From assembly GCA_008330645.1 (NCBI GenBank), contig VLTN01000042.1, positions 124,001 through 188,000 of the forward strand: a DNA stretch of 64,000 bases, in the 5' to 3' direction. Under the pieces are notes generated by a model that did not search any database, was not told where the DNA came from, and was given only the letters and a program-made list of their open reading frames with translations. Position 1 is the stretch's first letter, and every line of letters starts with the position of its first letter. The position numbers and the translations under genes were made by a program. The stretch is from Cafeteria roenbergensis (taxonomy: Eukaryota > Sar > Bigyra > Bicosoecida > Cafeteriaceae). Shown here piece by piece: positions 20,661-30,837 of the stretch.

Positions 20661-22451
20661 TCAGGCCAACCTAGTGCTGTCGCATCCAGGGCACACATGC
20701 AGTGCCTCGTGCACAGCCCGGTCGCAGGCGTCGCAAAACGTCCACAAACAGCACCTGCACACGAAGCGAGCGTCTGCGGAGGCCAGGCCGGCTCCACATC
20801 CTTGGCAGGCAGATGCGTCGCTCGAGTACACCATCGTCACTGCGTCGGACCCAGTGTGCCGTGTCTCGCTGGTGTCGTCGCCGGGCTCGCCGAGCGGCCA
20901 TGGCGCGGCAGGCAGCACAGCCTCGGGCGGCACGATGCCAACTGCAGCCCCGCCCAGCGAGCCGGCACTTGAGTCAACGACATCGCCATCAGCCTGGGGG
21001 CTGTCGGTGCGACTATGTGCTCCCCTCGCGAGGCTGCGCACGACGGCAGATTCGACCGAAGCTGGCAGCAGCGCCGCAAGCCCCTCCTGCACTGCGCGCG
21101 CCCTGCGCCTTTGGCCTCCGCCTGCGCGCCCTCTCGGCAAGCACCTGGCATTGTCACGGGCGGCCGCACCCCCCCTGCTCGTCAGTGCCGATGCTGCCCC
21201 ATGCAACGTTGCGCCGGCAGCCGCTGTGGCACCGCCCGCAAGCAGCGTCACATCGCCTGCGCCAATCGCAGTCGCGACCGCGCTGGCCTCCACCGTCGCG
21301 TCAGACATTTGAATGACTGCCCGTCCCGCGCGACCGTCGCCCGCCCGAGCCCCCGGCACCGCCGCGAAGGGTTGCACAGGAAAAATGTGGTGGTAGGACC
21401 TGGCGAGGTGCGCGGCCGACATGAGCCGCAGGCCGCAAACGCGGCAACGCGACGGGACGTCCCCGCAGCGGCACTTGCACCGGGGGCAGTCGAAGCCCTC
21501 GCCGGTGAGCCGGTGCTCAGGCAACAGCATGCCGGCCTCGCCCACGGCGAGCCGCGGGAACCCCACCTGCTCCATTGGCACGCGCTCCTCCCCGTTGGGT
21601 CCCGCAGCGCCGACGTCGTCGAGTTCTGGTGGCTCGAAGTGCGCTTCGAGCAGCTCTGCCAGGTGGGCTGCATGCAGGGCCGCGGCGAACCCTCCGCTCG
21701 TTTCTTCTGCAAGGCGCTTGCAGACATGCATTTCGCCCGCCAGGGAGACCACGCTGACCAGCATGCGCCTGTCCACGGCGGATCGAATCACCGCACCGAC
21801 GTCTGACCCGTCCTTGGTTGCGATGGAGCCGGTGACCAGCAGCGCCTCCTTCTTGCCATAGGACGGGACGGAGTCCAGGGCGCCTAGCGCCTCTGTGACG
21901 GCTGCCACGATCGAGAAGTCGCCGCCGACGGCGAAGGCCCTCCCTGCTCCGGCGCCGGCGCCGGAGTCGCCAGCTGCGAGCGCCTCGGCGTCGGCGTTGG
22001 CGTCGGCGACCTCCACTTCCGCCAAAGCCGAAAGGATCGTTCGCGGACCGTTTGTGAGCCGTGCGAGGGTGCGAGCCGTGCCATGGGACGCAGCCACGAG
22101 CGCCACAGACGCCACCGGGTTGGCGGCGAAGAAGCCCGCAACGAAGGCTTGCAGGGCCAATGTCGCCACGGTAAGGCGCGACGGGGGCAGGTCGCGCGCC
22201 AAGGCAGGCGCGGCCGAGCAGTCGAGCACGACCACAAGGTGACGGAGCAGCCCGCGACGGGACGGCGTGAAGACGGACGGCCGAGCACTTGCGCGCCGCT
22301 TCCACTCCGTGCTCCCCTCCCCGCAAGCCCCGCCCACGACGAGGCGGCCAGCCGCGTCCTCCTGAACCGTGTCCCACGAGCGCTCGTACTGCCTCTCCCA
22401 CTGGTATTCGTCATCGGGCGTCTCGGCTTCCCGGCCGCGCTTTTCCGACAT
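20661..22451 (-). CDS. GTF2H2: TFIIH core subunit p44 (Ssl1/GTF2H2)
   Basis: p44 is the TFIIH subunit that binds and stimulates the XPD helicase in transcription and nucleotide excision repair. The frame from ATG 22451 gives 596 residues, against about 395 in animals. Order: the conserved N-terminal QYERSWDTVQED, a Ssl1-like von Willebrand A fold (RHLVVVLDCSAA, GKKEALLVTGS and RRMLVSVVSLAGEMHVCKRL, with LAEETSGGF), and a C4 zinc finger CPRCKCRCGDVPSRCRVCG followed by the signature AHLARSYHHIFP. The C-terminal zinc module comes last: CQGCGAGL, CRCCLWTFCDACD and HVCPGC. Between the finger and the last module an Ala/Gly/Ser-rich insert of roughly 170 residues accounts for most of the extra length; another acidic Ala/Asp stretch lies inside the vWA fold. 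The antisense-open frame upstream of 22451 is a shadow of the carboxypeptidase gene. Confidence 0.93.
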   Translation of the reverse strand: MSEKRGREAETPDDEYQWERQYERSWDTVQEDAAGRLVVGGACGEGSTEWKRRASARPSVFTPSRRGLLRHLVVVLDCSAAPALARDLPPSRLTVATLALQAFVAGFFAANPVASVALVAASHGTARTLARLTNGPRTILSALAEVEVADANADAEALAAGDSGAGAGAGRAFAVGGDFSIVAAVTEALGALDSVPSYGKKEALLVTGSIATKDGSDVGAVIRSAVDRRMLVSVVSLAGEMHVCKRLAEETSGGFAAALHAAHLAELLEAHFEPPELDDVGAAGPNGEERVPMEQVGFPRLAVGEAGMLLPEHRLTGEGFDCPRCKCRCGDVPSRCRVCGLRLMSAAHLARSYHHIFPVQPFAAVPGARAGDGRAGRAVIQMSDATVEASAVATAIGAGDVTLLAGGATAAAGATLHGAASALTSRGGAAARDNARCLPRGRAGGGQRRRARAVQEGLAALLPASVESAVVRSLARGAHSRTDSPQADGDVVDSSAGSLGGAAVGIVPPEAVLPAAPWPLGEPGDDTSETRHTGSDAVTMVYSSDASACQGCGAGLASADARFVCRCCLWTFCDACDRAVHEALHVCPGCDSTRLA

Positions 22452-22772
22452 GGCAACTGCAGCGTGGGCGTCACAAAGCGGTGTTTTCTCGCCCCCAGGA
22501 CAAATTGGCGGCTTCACCGTGCGAAAGTAACGGGGCCTGCTGTGTCCGGAGCCGCCTCTCTCGCTCTCGAGTGCTGCCAGGCAGGCTTGCCGCTCCTCCT
22601 TGCACGACGCCGCTTGCAGAGCTGAGCGCGGAACATCCTCGCCGTCGCAAGCGCTGCGCTGTTGTCCACACCGCAGCGCCACCCCGGTCCGACCCTGGCG
22701 GAGGCCGCGCCGGCAGCCGATTCTTGCCGCCGCGTCTCGCTTGGCGCGCTTGCCGTGGGCAGGCCGTCGGCC
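22452..22772. promoter_or_regulatory. Shared divergent promoter region, p44 and carboxypeptidase
   Basis: These 321 bp separate the divergent start codons of TFIIH p44 (minus) and the carboxypeptidase (plus), so both promoters must lie here or overlap the coding ends. No TATA box or other named motif is evident. The call rests on gene geometry only. Confidence 0.45.
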
Positions 22773-25700
22773 ATGGGGTCCGTCGAGGGCGCCTCGGTTG
22801 CAACTACCCGCGGCATGCAACTTGCCGGGCAGCGCAGCAGGTTGCACAGACCTGGCTGTGCGTCGGCCTCGATCAAGGTTGCGCTGGTATCGGTGATGCT
22901 CGCGGGAGCGTCCTGGGCTCTGATCCCGGGGAGCCTCTCTGGGCGCCTTCCTGCAAGCTCCGGCGCTTTCGTGGACTCGGCAGGCGCGCTTGCTTCCGGA
23001 ACCGACGAGGGCCCCAACGGAGGCATGCCATGGAAGCCATTTGTGTATCCAAATACGGAGGAGATGCGCCAGTTCGCTCAGCGCTGGGCCAAAGCGGCCC
23101 CGCACCTCGCGCGCGCAGACACCTGCCAGCGGCGCTACGGCCTCCCCGCCTTTGGCAAGTGCGGCATGCGCGATGGGGTCAAAGTCAAGTGCGAGCAGCC
23201 GTTTCTCGTGATAACGCACTGGGGCAGCTGGGCCGGGTACGGGCGCGCCCCGTCCGCCAGCGCGACGACTTTGGCCAGTTCGAGCAACGCTTCGGCTGCG
23301 GAGGCTTTCAGGCAAGGCCTGCCCGGTCGCGGCGCCCCTCTGGCATCCGCGGCCTCCCTTGAGCGCCCCCACGTCCTCATCAGCGGCAGCGTTCACGGCG
23401 ACGAGCAGGTGGGACCCGTTGCCTCGCTGGCGCTGGCGGAGCTGCTGCTGGCCAACTACCTGGAGGCCGAGAAGTGGCTTGCGCAGTGCGGGGCGGCGGG
23501 AGGGCCAGCCTGCCAGCGGCAGCGGCGCCGGCTGCAGCGCTCGCTTCGCATGTCCACAATGGCCTCCGGCAGCGGGCAGGCAACGGGGACGGCGTTTGCG
23601 CAGCAGGTCGAGGCGGATGCAGCCCGCACCGCCAGCGCCGGCTTGCCGTTCAACCCCTGGCTGAAACTGCTGGTGGAGACGCGCGTGCTGGTGCTGCTTC
23701 CAACAGCCAACCCTGACGGATACCACAACATGCGTCGCGGCGAGGTGCTGACTACATCCAGTGGCAGGCAGCAGGAGGTCGATCCGAACCGTGACTTTGC
23801 GTACGACCCCGAGGACGGTGCCGCTGGCTGCATGCGCACGATCACCGCGCGCTGCGTGAACGAGCTGTTCCGTGAGCACCTCTTCCAGGGCATGGTGACC
23901 TTTCACGGGGGCGACCAGAGCGTCACGTACGAGTGGGGCACCAACCGTCACACTGACAGTCACTCTGCATCGCCGGATGACGTGGCACAGGCGGCCTCTG
24001 CAGTTGCGATGAGTGCCTTTGGAGGGGCGTTTCCCGAAGGCCAGCCTTACCCGACCGGCCGAATGAACAGCGTCATGTACCCGGTGCAGGGAGGTCTTGA
24101 GGACTGGAGCTACGCCGCCTCCTGGGACACCACGTACAACGTCCAGTGCCAGCCAGACACCTACGGCGGCTACGACGCGTCGCGAACCGCCTACGGGACG
24201 GCAGAGCTCCGTTGCTCCACGATGCTTGTCGAAACAAACAATGCCAAGCGGCCCGACGCAAAGCAGCTGGGCTACTGGGGCCCCGCGCTGCTCGCCCCCG
24301 CCAAGAGCGGCGCCCGCATCAGCATCACGGGGCCGGCCACGCAGACGGACGTGCTGCCTCAGGGGGTCGACGCGGGCGATGTTCCGCGAAACGTTCGGCT
24401 GGCGCTCAGCCACCTGGACTTGGCTCGGCCGTACGCCGTGGCGCTGTCAGTTGCGACAGCTGATCAGCCTGCGGGCCCCGGTGAGACGCCGGCGGGCAGC
24501 GCAATGGACCGGCCAGTGGCGCTGTTTGGTCCCGCTGAGTCCGCCAGCACCCAGGGCCCAGAGTCGCTGCGGTCGGAGTACCACGAGTGGAGGACCATCA
24601 CCGGCGAGTCAGACGCGGACTCCATTGCTGTGGACATCGAGTGGGACGTTGGCGGGGCGGCCGTGGCCGACAGCACGGGATTGATGGCCTTCCGCTGGCC
24701 AATCGGCGTGCCCCCCTCGCTGCTGCTGCTGGCCACGGGCACGGCCTTCCCGCCCGGCTCTGCCGCCGGCAAAGCAGCGAACCGTTCCTTCTCGCAGCCA
24801 GAGGCGGCGGAGTCGATTGACAGTGCTTCGCTCGCTGGCGGAACCCTGCCCAGCTGGGCCGGAGTCATGCGCGGCTTCGCAGAGGCTGGCAGCGCTGCTT
24901 TGCCTGCTGGGCTGGGTGCCACGGTCGCGGCGGCGGACGCTGCAGCTGCCATCGCTGCTGCTGCGGTTTCTGATTCCATGTCCGCAGCTGGGGCGACGGA
25001 CCTGCCTCCGAACGCCTGGTCGATCCTGCTGCCTGCAGAGCTCTCCGTCGCCGCAGCAGTCCAAGCAGCGCGGGGTTCCAGCAACGGCTCTGCCCCGCGG
25101 CCTGCAGTCACGAACGACAGCCAGGCCGGCCGCCGGCGCGCCGTTGGACCTGTAGCCGCGCCGCTTGCTGTGGCGAAGAGCAGGCCTGCCAGATGGTCGC
25201 GATCGACCAAGGACGCATCGGCGGCGCCGTTCGTGGCGGCCTTCTCCGCGCGAGTGTCGCTGCCTCCGCTCTCTGCTGGGCACCTCGCCGATGTAGGCTG
25301 CATCGTGCCCGCTGAGCGTGGCGGCGGGCAGGCCAGGCTGTCCCTCTGTCCGGACGGCTCTGCTGCCGCTGCCGCGTACGTTATCATCCCCTGGGTGAAG
25401 GCTGACGCAGCCTGGAGCCCGCCAGGGACCGAGCCGCAAACGCATCTGTCGCGGGTGCGTACGGACCCGCACTGGCTGAAATCAAACAACGGCTTCGTCG
25501 CCCGCGGCCAGCGATACTTTACAGGGTCTGCCGTGTTCGTCGGGGTGGTCGATCGCCGTCCGGCCCGGCTGCAGTCCGCGTGGCAGGCCGTATCTGAGCT
25601 GAGCAACGCGGCCTCGCTGCCCGCGCCGACGCCCCTGCCATCAGCAGCGCCCTCTTCGTCGGCATCGCCTCCACCCTCGCCGTCAGCGACAGCGTCAGCA

Positions 25701-26474
25701 GCGCCGCCGGCGCCCTCCGCGTCTGCCTCGCCTGCAGCACCCACAGCGTCGCCCTCGCCCTCGGGCTGCGCCAGCGGCGCGGCAGGCACCGGCGGGGACG
25801 CACCCCTCGTGCCCGGCACCCCGCCCCGCTGTTCCGGAGACGACGCCAGCGGAGCCAGCTCGCCGGGCCAGAGCGCAGACGACCGCGCTGCGGTGTTTGG
25901 CGTGCCAGTGAGCGCGGAGACGGCCGCGGCCCTGGCCCAAGCGGCGCTGTCAATGCTCGTTGCGATCGGGTGCTGGAGATGCTGCGTGTCGGGGCGGGTC
26001 TGCTGCGGCAGGAGGTGTCCCGGCGGGTCGGCTCGCCAGACGCCGGTTGGAGCTCCGAGCGCAGCGGGTGCGGGCGGCGACTCTGCCACGCAGGAGCCGC
26101 TGTGGTGCGCGGCCCGCCGGCGCGACGGGAGCGTGATGGGGCCGCTCGACTGGGCTGTGTCGCTGTGCTTTGGGGAGGGCGGGCTCGTTCAGCGGATCCG
26201 CGGCGCGCCGGTGTACGAGCCCGCCAGCGCTCTGCCAGACGACGATCTTGACGGATCAGACCACGACGTCGGCGGGGCCGCCGCTGGGTCGTTGGGAAGC
26301 CCCTCCTCGGATGCGTCGTCGTTCCAAGGTGTCGAGCTGGTCGGCGGTGTTGCGGTGCCGGGGCCAGGGGTGCAACCTGTGCCTGGGTCGGGCAGCGAGC
26401 GCGCACCTCACGAAGCGGCCACCTTCAGCAGCGTGCCCGCGTTTCGCGACAGCTCGGATTCCGATGGCGTTTGA
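22773..26474 (+). CDS. Membrane-anchored M14-family zinc carboxypeptidase
   Basis: The first in-frame ATG is at 22773 and gives 1233 residues. A hydrophobic segment at about 37-52 is a signal peptide or anchor. The peptidase domain shows the M14 residues: zinc ligands in SVHGDEQVG (HxxE, about 23395), NPDGY, the substrate-binding Asn-Arg in DPNRDF, the third zinc His in VTFHGG (about 23900), and the catalytic Glu in MLVETNNAK (about 24225). After it come Ala/Ser-rich regions, then a Pro/Ser stem at about 25618-25760. A hydrophobic segment at about 25920-25970 is followed by a Cys-rich stretch, consistent with a C-terminal membrane anchor and cytosolic tail. It probably trims C-terminal residues of extracellular or lumenal peptides; whether basic or other residues is not evident. 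Its last 190 bp are duplicated at 33.7 kb. Confidence 0.85.
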   Translation: MGSVEGASVATTRGMQLAGQRSRLHRPGCASASIKVALVSVMLAGASWALIPGSLSGRLPASSGAFVDSAGALASGTDEGPNGGMPWKPFVYPNTEEMRQFAQRWAKAAPHLARADTCQRRYGLPAFGKCGMRDGVKVKCEQPFLVITHWGSWAGYGRAPSASATTLASSSNASAAEAFRQGLPGRGAPLASAASLERPHVLISGSVHGDEQVGPVASLALAELLLANYLEAEKWLAQCGAAGGPACQRQRRRLQRSLRMSTMASGSGQATGTAFAQQVEADAARTASAGLPFNPWLKLLVETRVLVLLPTANPDGYHNMRRGEVLTTSSGRQQEVDPNRDFAYDPEDGAAGCMRTITARCVNELFREHLFQGMVTFHGGDQSVTYEWGTNRHTDSHSASPDDVAQAASAVAMSAFGGAFPEGQPYPTGRMNSVMYPVQGGLEDWSYAASWDTTYNVQCQPDTYGGYDASRTAYGTAELRCSTMLVETNNAKRPDAKQLGYWGPALLAPAKSGARISITGPATQTDVLPQGVDAGDVPRNVRLALSHLDLARPYAVALSVATADQPAGPGETPAGSAMDRPVALFGPAESASTQGPESLRSEYHEWRTITGESDADSIAVDIEWDVGGAAVADSTGLMAFRWPIGVPPSLLLLATGTAFPPGSAAGKAANRSFSQPEAAESIDSASLAGGTLPSWAGVMRGFAEAGSAALPAGLGATVAAADAAAAIAAAAVSDSMSAAGATDLPPNAWSILLPAELSVAAAVQAARGSSNGSAPRPAVTNDSQAGRRRAVGPVAAPLAVAKSRPARWSRSTKDASAAPFVAAFSARVSLPPLSAGHLADVGCIVPAERGGGQARLSLCPDGSAAAAAYVIIPWVKADAAWSPPGTEPQTHLSRVRTDPHWLKSNNGFVARGQRYFTGSAVFVGVVDRRPARLQSAWQAVSELSNAASLPAPTPLPSAAPSSSASPPPSPSATASAAPPAPSASASPAAPTASPSPSGCASGAAGTGGDAPLVPGTPPRCSGDDASGASSPGQSADDRAAVFGVPVSAETAAALAQAALSMLVAIGCWRCCVSGRVCCGRRCPGGSARQTPVGAPSAAGAGGDSATQEPLWCAARRRDGSVMGPLDWAVSLCFGEGGLVQRIRGAPVYEPASALPDDDLDGSDHDVGGAAAGSLGSPSSDASSFQGVELVGGVAVPGPGVQPVPGSGSERAPHEAATFSSVPAFRDSSDSDGV

Positions 26475-26623
26475 GCTGCGCGCGGCAGCAGAGCCCGAAC
26501 GGGCGTGTGATGCCGGCGACGGCGTGGCCATGAGTGCGCTGCGCACGTGTCCAAGTTGCAGACTCGCGTCGCTCGCGTCGCTCGGCCATCGAGGGCCTGC
26601 TGCACGCTGCCACCTCACGCGCG

Positions 26624-27938
26624 TCACTGATCTGGCGGGCACGGCTCTTGGAGCACCTTCTCGAGCTCGAGAAGGTGCTGCTTCTTCATGTAGTGCATCG
26701 TGATGATGGGGCCCTGCGGCTCTGCCGGGACCTCGTGGAACGGGTGACGGCAGCGCACTGCATGCGCTGTGAGTGCTCCCCATGCCCCGTCCGAGGTGAC
26801 CCCGTACCCTTGCGCGCTGAGCCCGACAATGCTGTACAGCCGGACGCCTGCCCGCAGCTGACACTCCGTCAAGTATACGTCCTCTGCGTAGTTGTCCGTG
26901 CCAAGGGTATCACCGAGGAAACGGACGCAGTCGGCCATGCCGCTCAGCGTTTGCGGCGACCCCATCCACGCCGCGACAGACGCGCCCGACAGGAACGAGC
27001 TGGCGCCCCCTCCCACGAAGAGGTGCCCGGGATAAAATGGGCTGCCACCAAGCCGGCCGTGGTGCGCGAGCTCCCTGAACCCGCGCTCGTCGTTGATGAG
27101 GTGCATCTTCATTGCGGCCGGCAGCATGCGCTCGATATCCACCCAGTTGTCGTCCCACAGCCGCATGTACCAAGAGTAGCCGTGCCAGTGAGTCCACACG
27201 TGGGACCACACGTCAATCATGCGGTTCGTCATCTGTGCGTACACAGGGTCTACGCAGTGGTCCAGGACGATGAGCCTGCCCCGCAAGCGCTCATCGGGCT
27301 GGGTGGAGTACCAGACGAACCCCGGCATGGCGCGGGCCCAGATGCGCTCCGACTCGACTGTCAGGTCGTGGTTCTTGTCATACGTGACCCCGAAGCTGAA
27401 CATGGTGGCGCCGAACTTCGTGCGGGCCTCAGCGGCAGCCGGAGCCCGGCCGCTGGCGCCAGGCCGCAGCTCCGGGTCAAGGTCGGCCACGCCCCACCCC
27501 GGTCGCTCCACGAAGGGCCTGTTGTTGCACGCCTTCTCCCGAGGACCGGCGGGCCATTGGGCGGCCACCGCGGGGATGGGCGGCACGGAGGGCTCGGGGT
27601 TTGCGGGTGGGGCCGCTTGAGCAGGCGAGGCACAGGGAGTGAACGACACACAAGGTGCCACAGCTGCTTCCGTCACAGCCGGCTTGTCGGGAGCGCCTTG
27701 GCTTGTGCGAAGGCCCAGTCCCAGATTTGGAGCCCTGCGATTCCAGGTCACACGGCGCTCTCCGGACTCCAGCTGAGCATTTGAGGCAGCGGCGATCTCT
27801 GAAACGAACTTAACCGATGTGCAGGCCTCCTGCTCACGTTTTGGTGCTCAGGGAAATGATGCCCATCAAGCTTGCAACCACGAGTGCTGTCCCGCCAACC
27901 GCTATTGTCTGCCTCCCGCATCGCCATTGCGACTGCAT
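26624..27938 (-). CDS. Fringe/core-1-like beta-glycosyltransferase (GT31-like), copy A
   Basis: Two exons, 27938-27838 and 27734-26624, are joined across a 103-nt intron (donor GTGAGC, acceptor CGCAG, phase 2) and encode 403 residues. Exon 1 encodes a short tail plus the signal anchor (IAVGGTALVVASLMGIISL); exon 2 encodes a Pro/Ala-rich stem and the catalytic domain. GT31 features: GYSWYMRLWDDNWVDIE, where DDN takes the place of the usual DDD metal motif, FVGGGASSFLS matching the family Gly-Gly-x-x-x-x-x-Ser motif, and NYAEDVYLTECQLRAGV matching the family EDV segment. It is probably a Golgi beta-1,3-type hexosyltransferase; donor sugar unknown. The long minus-strand frame also continues past the acceptor from a GTG, but the spliced form supplies an ATG and a membrane anchor, so I prefer it. 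Copy B has the same structure. Confidence 0.83.
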
Positions 27939-28251
27939 TCTTGAGCAAGGAAGAGTGTCATTGCAACTGTGTGCAATCGGGTCGACGAGGGTCAAGTTTC
28001 GATCGACCAACGATTTGACCATGGCTCGGTTCGGCTGCAAACGACTGCTTGCAGGGCAGTATCGGCTTAAGCCCTCAGCGTCCTTGGTGGGGGCTTGGCT
28101 TCGTGCCATCACACCACACATTCCCATCGAATCCTTGTCAGAGCTATGCGCCCACGTGCCCATCGCCTCCTCGACGCGACTTGGCAACTCTACCAGCGAT
28201 GCGATGTTGCCAGCCGTCCACGGCCACACTGGACTCCGGGCAGCAGTCGTT
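27939..28251. other. Intergenic between two minus-strand GT genes, 313 bp
   Basis: It lies upstream of the GT31 copy A start and downstream of the StrF-like GT stop. Much of it is conserved in the second block (about 35356-35854), where it carries extra sequence. Confidence 0.5.
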
Positions 28252-29811
28252 TCACGGCAGAATGCTCTTGTCAAGCTTGCACGCCGTAGTATCCACGGGC
28301 CGCAGGTCGATCGTGTGCATCCACTTCTCCGTGACAAACTTGCCCGCACGCGCGAGCGCCACTTGATCGATGGATTGCTGCCAGATGTTGAAGTCGGGGT
28401 CATACCGAACGAGTGCGCCACCTGAATGCCAAGTCTTGTGTGACGCCACGAAGGTGTCAGTCGCATGCACAAACTTGTCTGCGGCAAGACAAGAGAATGA
28501 AAAGTCAGCGCCGTAACAGTGGAACTCGCTCATCTTGGAGTCGAACTGTCCGGAGCTCCCACGGAGTGTCACCATCATGGCCTCGTCGGCAATGAGGCGC
28601 GCTTCTCGAGCCGATTCTTGCATTCGCCGCCACAGCGGAGTCATGCCGAAATCCAACCACTCTCCTCGGGTGGCGAACTGGTCGTCTTCTCCACGCACTC
28701 GCGCACTCCCCATCGCGATTCCACACCACGAGTGGGCGTCGACATCTGACCCGTTCAGGCGGTGCACTTGCTCGTAGATAGACAGCTCGAAGTTGGGAAG
28801 GAGGTGAACGTCGTCGTGAAGAAATACAACGATGTCGCTTGGCCGTGTCGCCACGCTCCAATATCCTGACGCGTTCCCGGCCAGACTAGATTTGCGAGCG
28901 GCATTGTATGCCGCGGGAATTCCAGTCAATTGGCTGCGCTTGGCGTCCACGACCGTCCACCTATGTCCGCCAGGCAACACAGGGTCGATGTAGGCCGCCG
29001 AACGGAGCAGGTTCGAGCTGGCTTTTACGACGTCGTTGCTCACGCTCACAAAGTGCAGCGGACCCCACAAGCTTGCCAGTTCTATCACTCGACTAGCATC
29101 CTTCGGCCGCTCAATGGCCAGCATCTTGGCATCGGGGGTGTCGGGATCAAGCTCGATGGAAAGCGAATAGCCGGACCAACGCTTAGGGTCCGGAGCGGTG
29201 CTGACCAAGGTTGCGCCAAAAGGCGCCTCCAGCCTCGTGGGCAAGTGCAGAGGACCACCCAGTTCTCTCACACGGCGTGGGCTGGGGAGGTCCATGAGGA
29301 ACACCGGCCTGCCGTCCTCGCCGAATACCCAACACGTCCGTCCTCTGCCGGCGGCGTCAACTTCTCTGCAAGGCAACGATGTGGCGAATCTTGATTGCTT
29401 GCTGCCGTGGGGCTCGCCATGACCCGTTGCGTTGCGGGTCGGTTTGCAATCCGCGGCAGTCATGCCGGCTTGAAAATCGGAGCTCGACGATTGGCGCGCG
29501 TTGCGCACTGCCGCAAATGTAAGGTTTGGCCCTGCGCGTGCACAACTCAAAGCATGCAGCGTCTCAGCTTGGCCTCCGTCGCCGCCATGCCCAGCCATGT
29601 GATGCCATGCCCAGCAGGCGGCACGTGCCACTCAGGGGTAGGACTTCTTCGAGGCGCCGCGGCTGCGCTCCGCGAGCCGCTTAGGGACGTCTCACTCACC
29701 AACAACGACGGTCAAGCCCAGAAGCCCAGCACCAAGTACTGCGATAGTGGCTGCAAGGAAGCCTGAGCGCCGACAGCGGCACGACTGCAAGTCAGTTCCT
29801 GCCATTTCCAT
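28252..29811 (-). CDS. StrF/GT2-like glycosyltransferase with signal-anchor exon
   Basis: Two exons, 29811-29700 and 29531-28252, are separated by a 168-nt intron (donor GTGAGT, acceptor CGCAG, phase 1) and encode 463 residues. Exon 1 is too short to stand out as an ORF, but it encodes a start, a Cys/Arg tail and a hydrophobic anchor (FLAATIAVLGAGLLGLTVVV). The catalytic half shows IPAAYNAA, then VVFLHDDVHLLPNFE at about residue 275, a strand plus DxD-like motif seen in the StrF-type GT2 branch. WCGIAMGSARVR and YGADFSFSC follow, with a final helix-rich tail. It is likely a Golgi or ER lumenal sugar transferase; donor and acceptor unknown. Two in-frame ATGs six bases apart could start exon 1. 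Only its last 40 or so codons survive in the second block. Confidence 0.75.
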
Positions 29812-30333
29812 TGTCTGCGGTGCTCATCGGTACGAGCAAAGGATGGGGCGAACGGAGCAGCTCGTCCAAATTGCTTGGCGAGAAATATTGCGCGACAAGC
29901 AAGAGGTGTCGTCTCAAAGCATGACTATTGACCTGAACTGACACAAAGCAGGTTCGCTTTGCCCCACCCCGGTAGACCAGACGGGGAAACGCTTTTTTCA
30001 TACTCCTACCGGCAACATTGGCACACGCTTTGCCCACCCCGCGCCACAGCGTTCAACGCCGCTTGTCTCAAGGGGCTGGGTGCGAGTGCTTTCCGTTTGG
30101 GCGCGGCTTGAGAGGCTCGTCATTCGTCTGTTCTCGTGCTCGGGCACGGTGCACAGCGGAAGTTTTGAAGTGCTGCGCGAAGAATTGCCTGGCGGCAACC
30201 GAGTCCCTGGCAGTGTACTACGCATAAATCTGGTGCTGCGCTCGTCGGTGCTGGTGCAAGTGAAGGGTTGCCAGCAGTTGCAGAAAGAGTTGACGGACTG
30301 AAACAGATCATGTTTGTGATGTAAATCTTGTGC
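29812..30333. other. Intergenic, 522 bp
   Basis: It lies upstream of the StrF-like GT and should hold its promoter. It is visibly lower in GC than the coding flanks. No gene is seen. It ends at a terminal-inverted-repeat element. Confidence 0.4.
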
Positions 30334-30837
30334 TGCTGTCCCCTCGAGTTGAGAGGCCGCCTTCAGATGCGGCAACAACACCGGGCCCGCTCTGCCCCAC
30401 GGCAGGCGCGGGCCATCCCGACCCGCTCGCAAGCCCGCCCTCTGGGCGAGCACTCCGACCCGAGCCCGCGTGGGGGCTCGCCGGCCGTATCCCGTTCCCG
30501 CCGCGCGCATGCGTTCCGACTAGCGCGCGAGCGGTCCCGACCACATGACCCCGGCTCTGCCTCACGGCAAGCGCGGGCCATCCGACCCGCTCGCAAGCCC
30601 GCCCTTTGGGCGGGCACACCGGTTCGAGCCCGCGTGGGCTCACCGGCCGCACCCGCACCCGTACCCGCCGTACGCGCGCGCCCCGAGTGGTGTGCGTGTG
30701 CTCGATTCGATCGTTTGACCCTCCCTCCCGTCCCTCGGGCGACCCCGTGCGGTCCCCGCCGCGCCAAACTTAAGCCATTTGAGTCAACACCAGTCCTCCA
30801 CCAACAAGCGGCCTCTCAACGCCCACTCAGGTCAGCA
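30334..30837. mobile_element. Short non-autonomous TIR element, copy R1 (about 504 bp)
   Basis: The ends form an inverted repeat: GTTGAGAGGCCGC at 30348-30360 and its exact complement at 30808-30820. The outer ends begin TGCTGTC and finish GGTCAGCA. The interior is very GC-rich and carries two diverged direct units (about 30381-30485 and 30549-30650). One contains GGTTCGAGCCC, which resembles a polymerase III B box. No coding capacity is seen. Copy R2 at 32.5 kb shares both ends and one unit. The best fit is a MITE-like DNA element; a tRNA-derived SINE is a weaker alternative. Confidence 0.6.

Noticed and set aside
22452-24413. Minus-strand open frame extending TFIIH p44 upstream by about 650 codons
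   Set aside because: It overlaps the carboxypeptidase catalytic region on the other strand, lacks homology, and the p44 N-terminal motif begins right after the ATG at 22451.
26534-27784. Plus-strand frame of about 415 codons over GT31 copy A (and its twin at 33950-35230)
   Set aside because: His/Arg/Val-rich shadow of the minus-strand GT31 gene, which has family motifs, an intron and a signal anchor.
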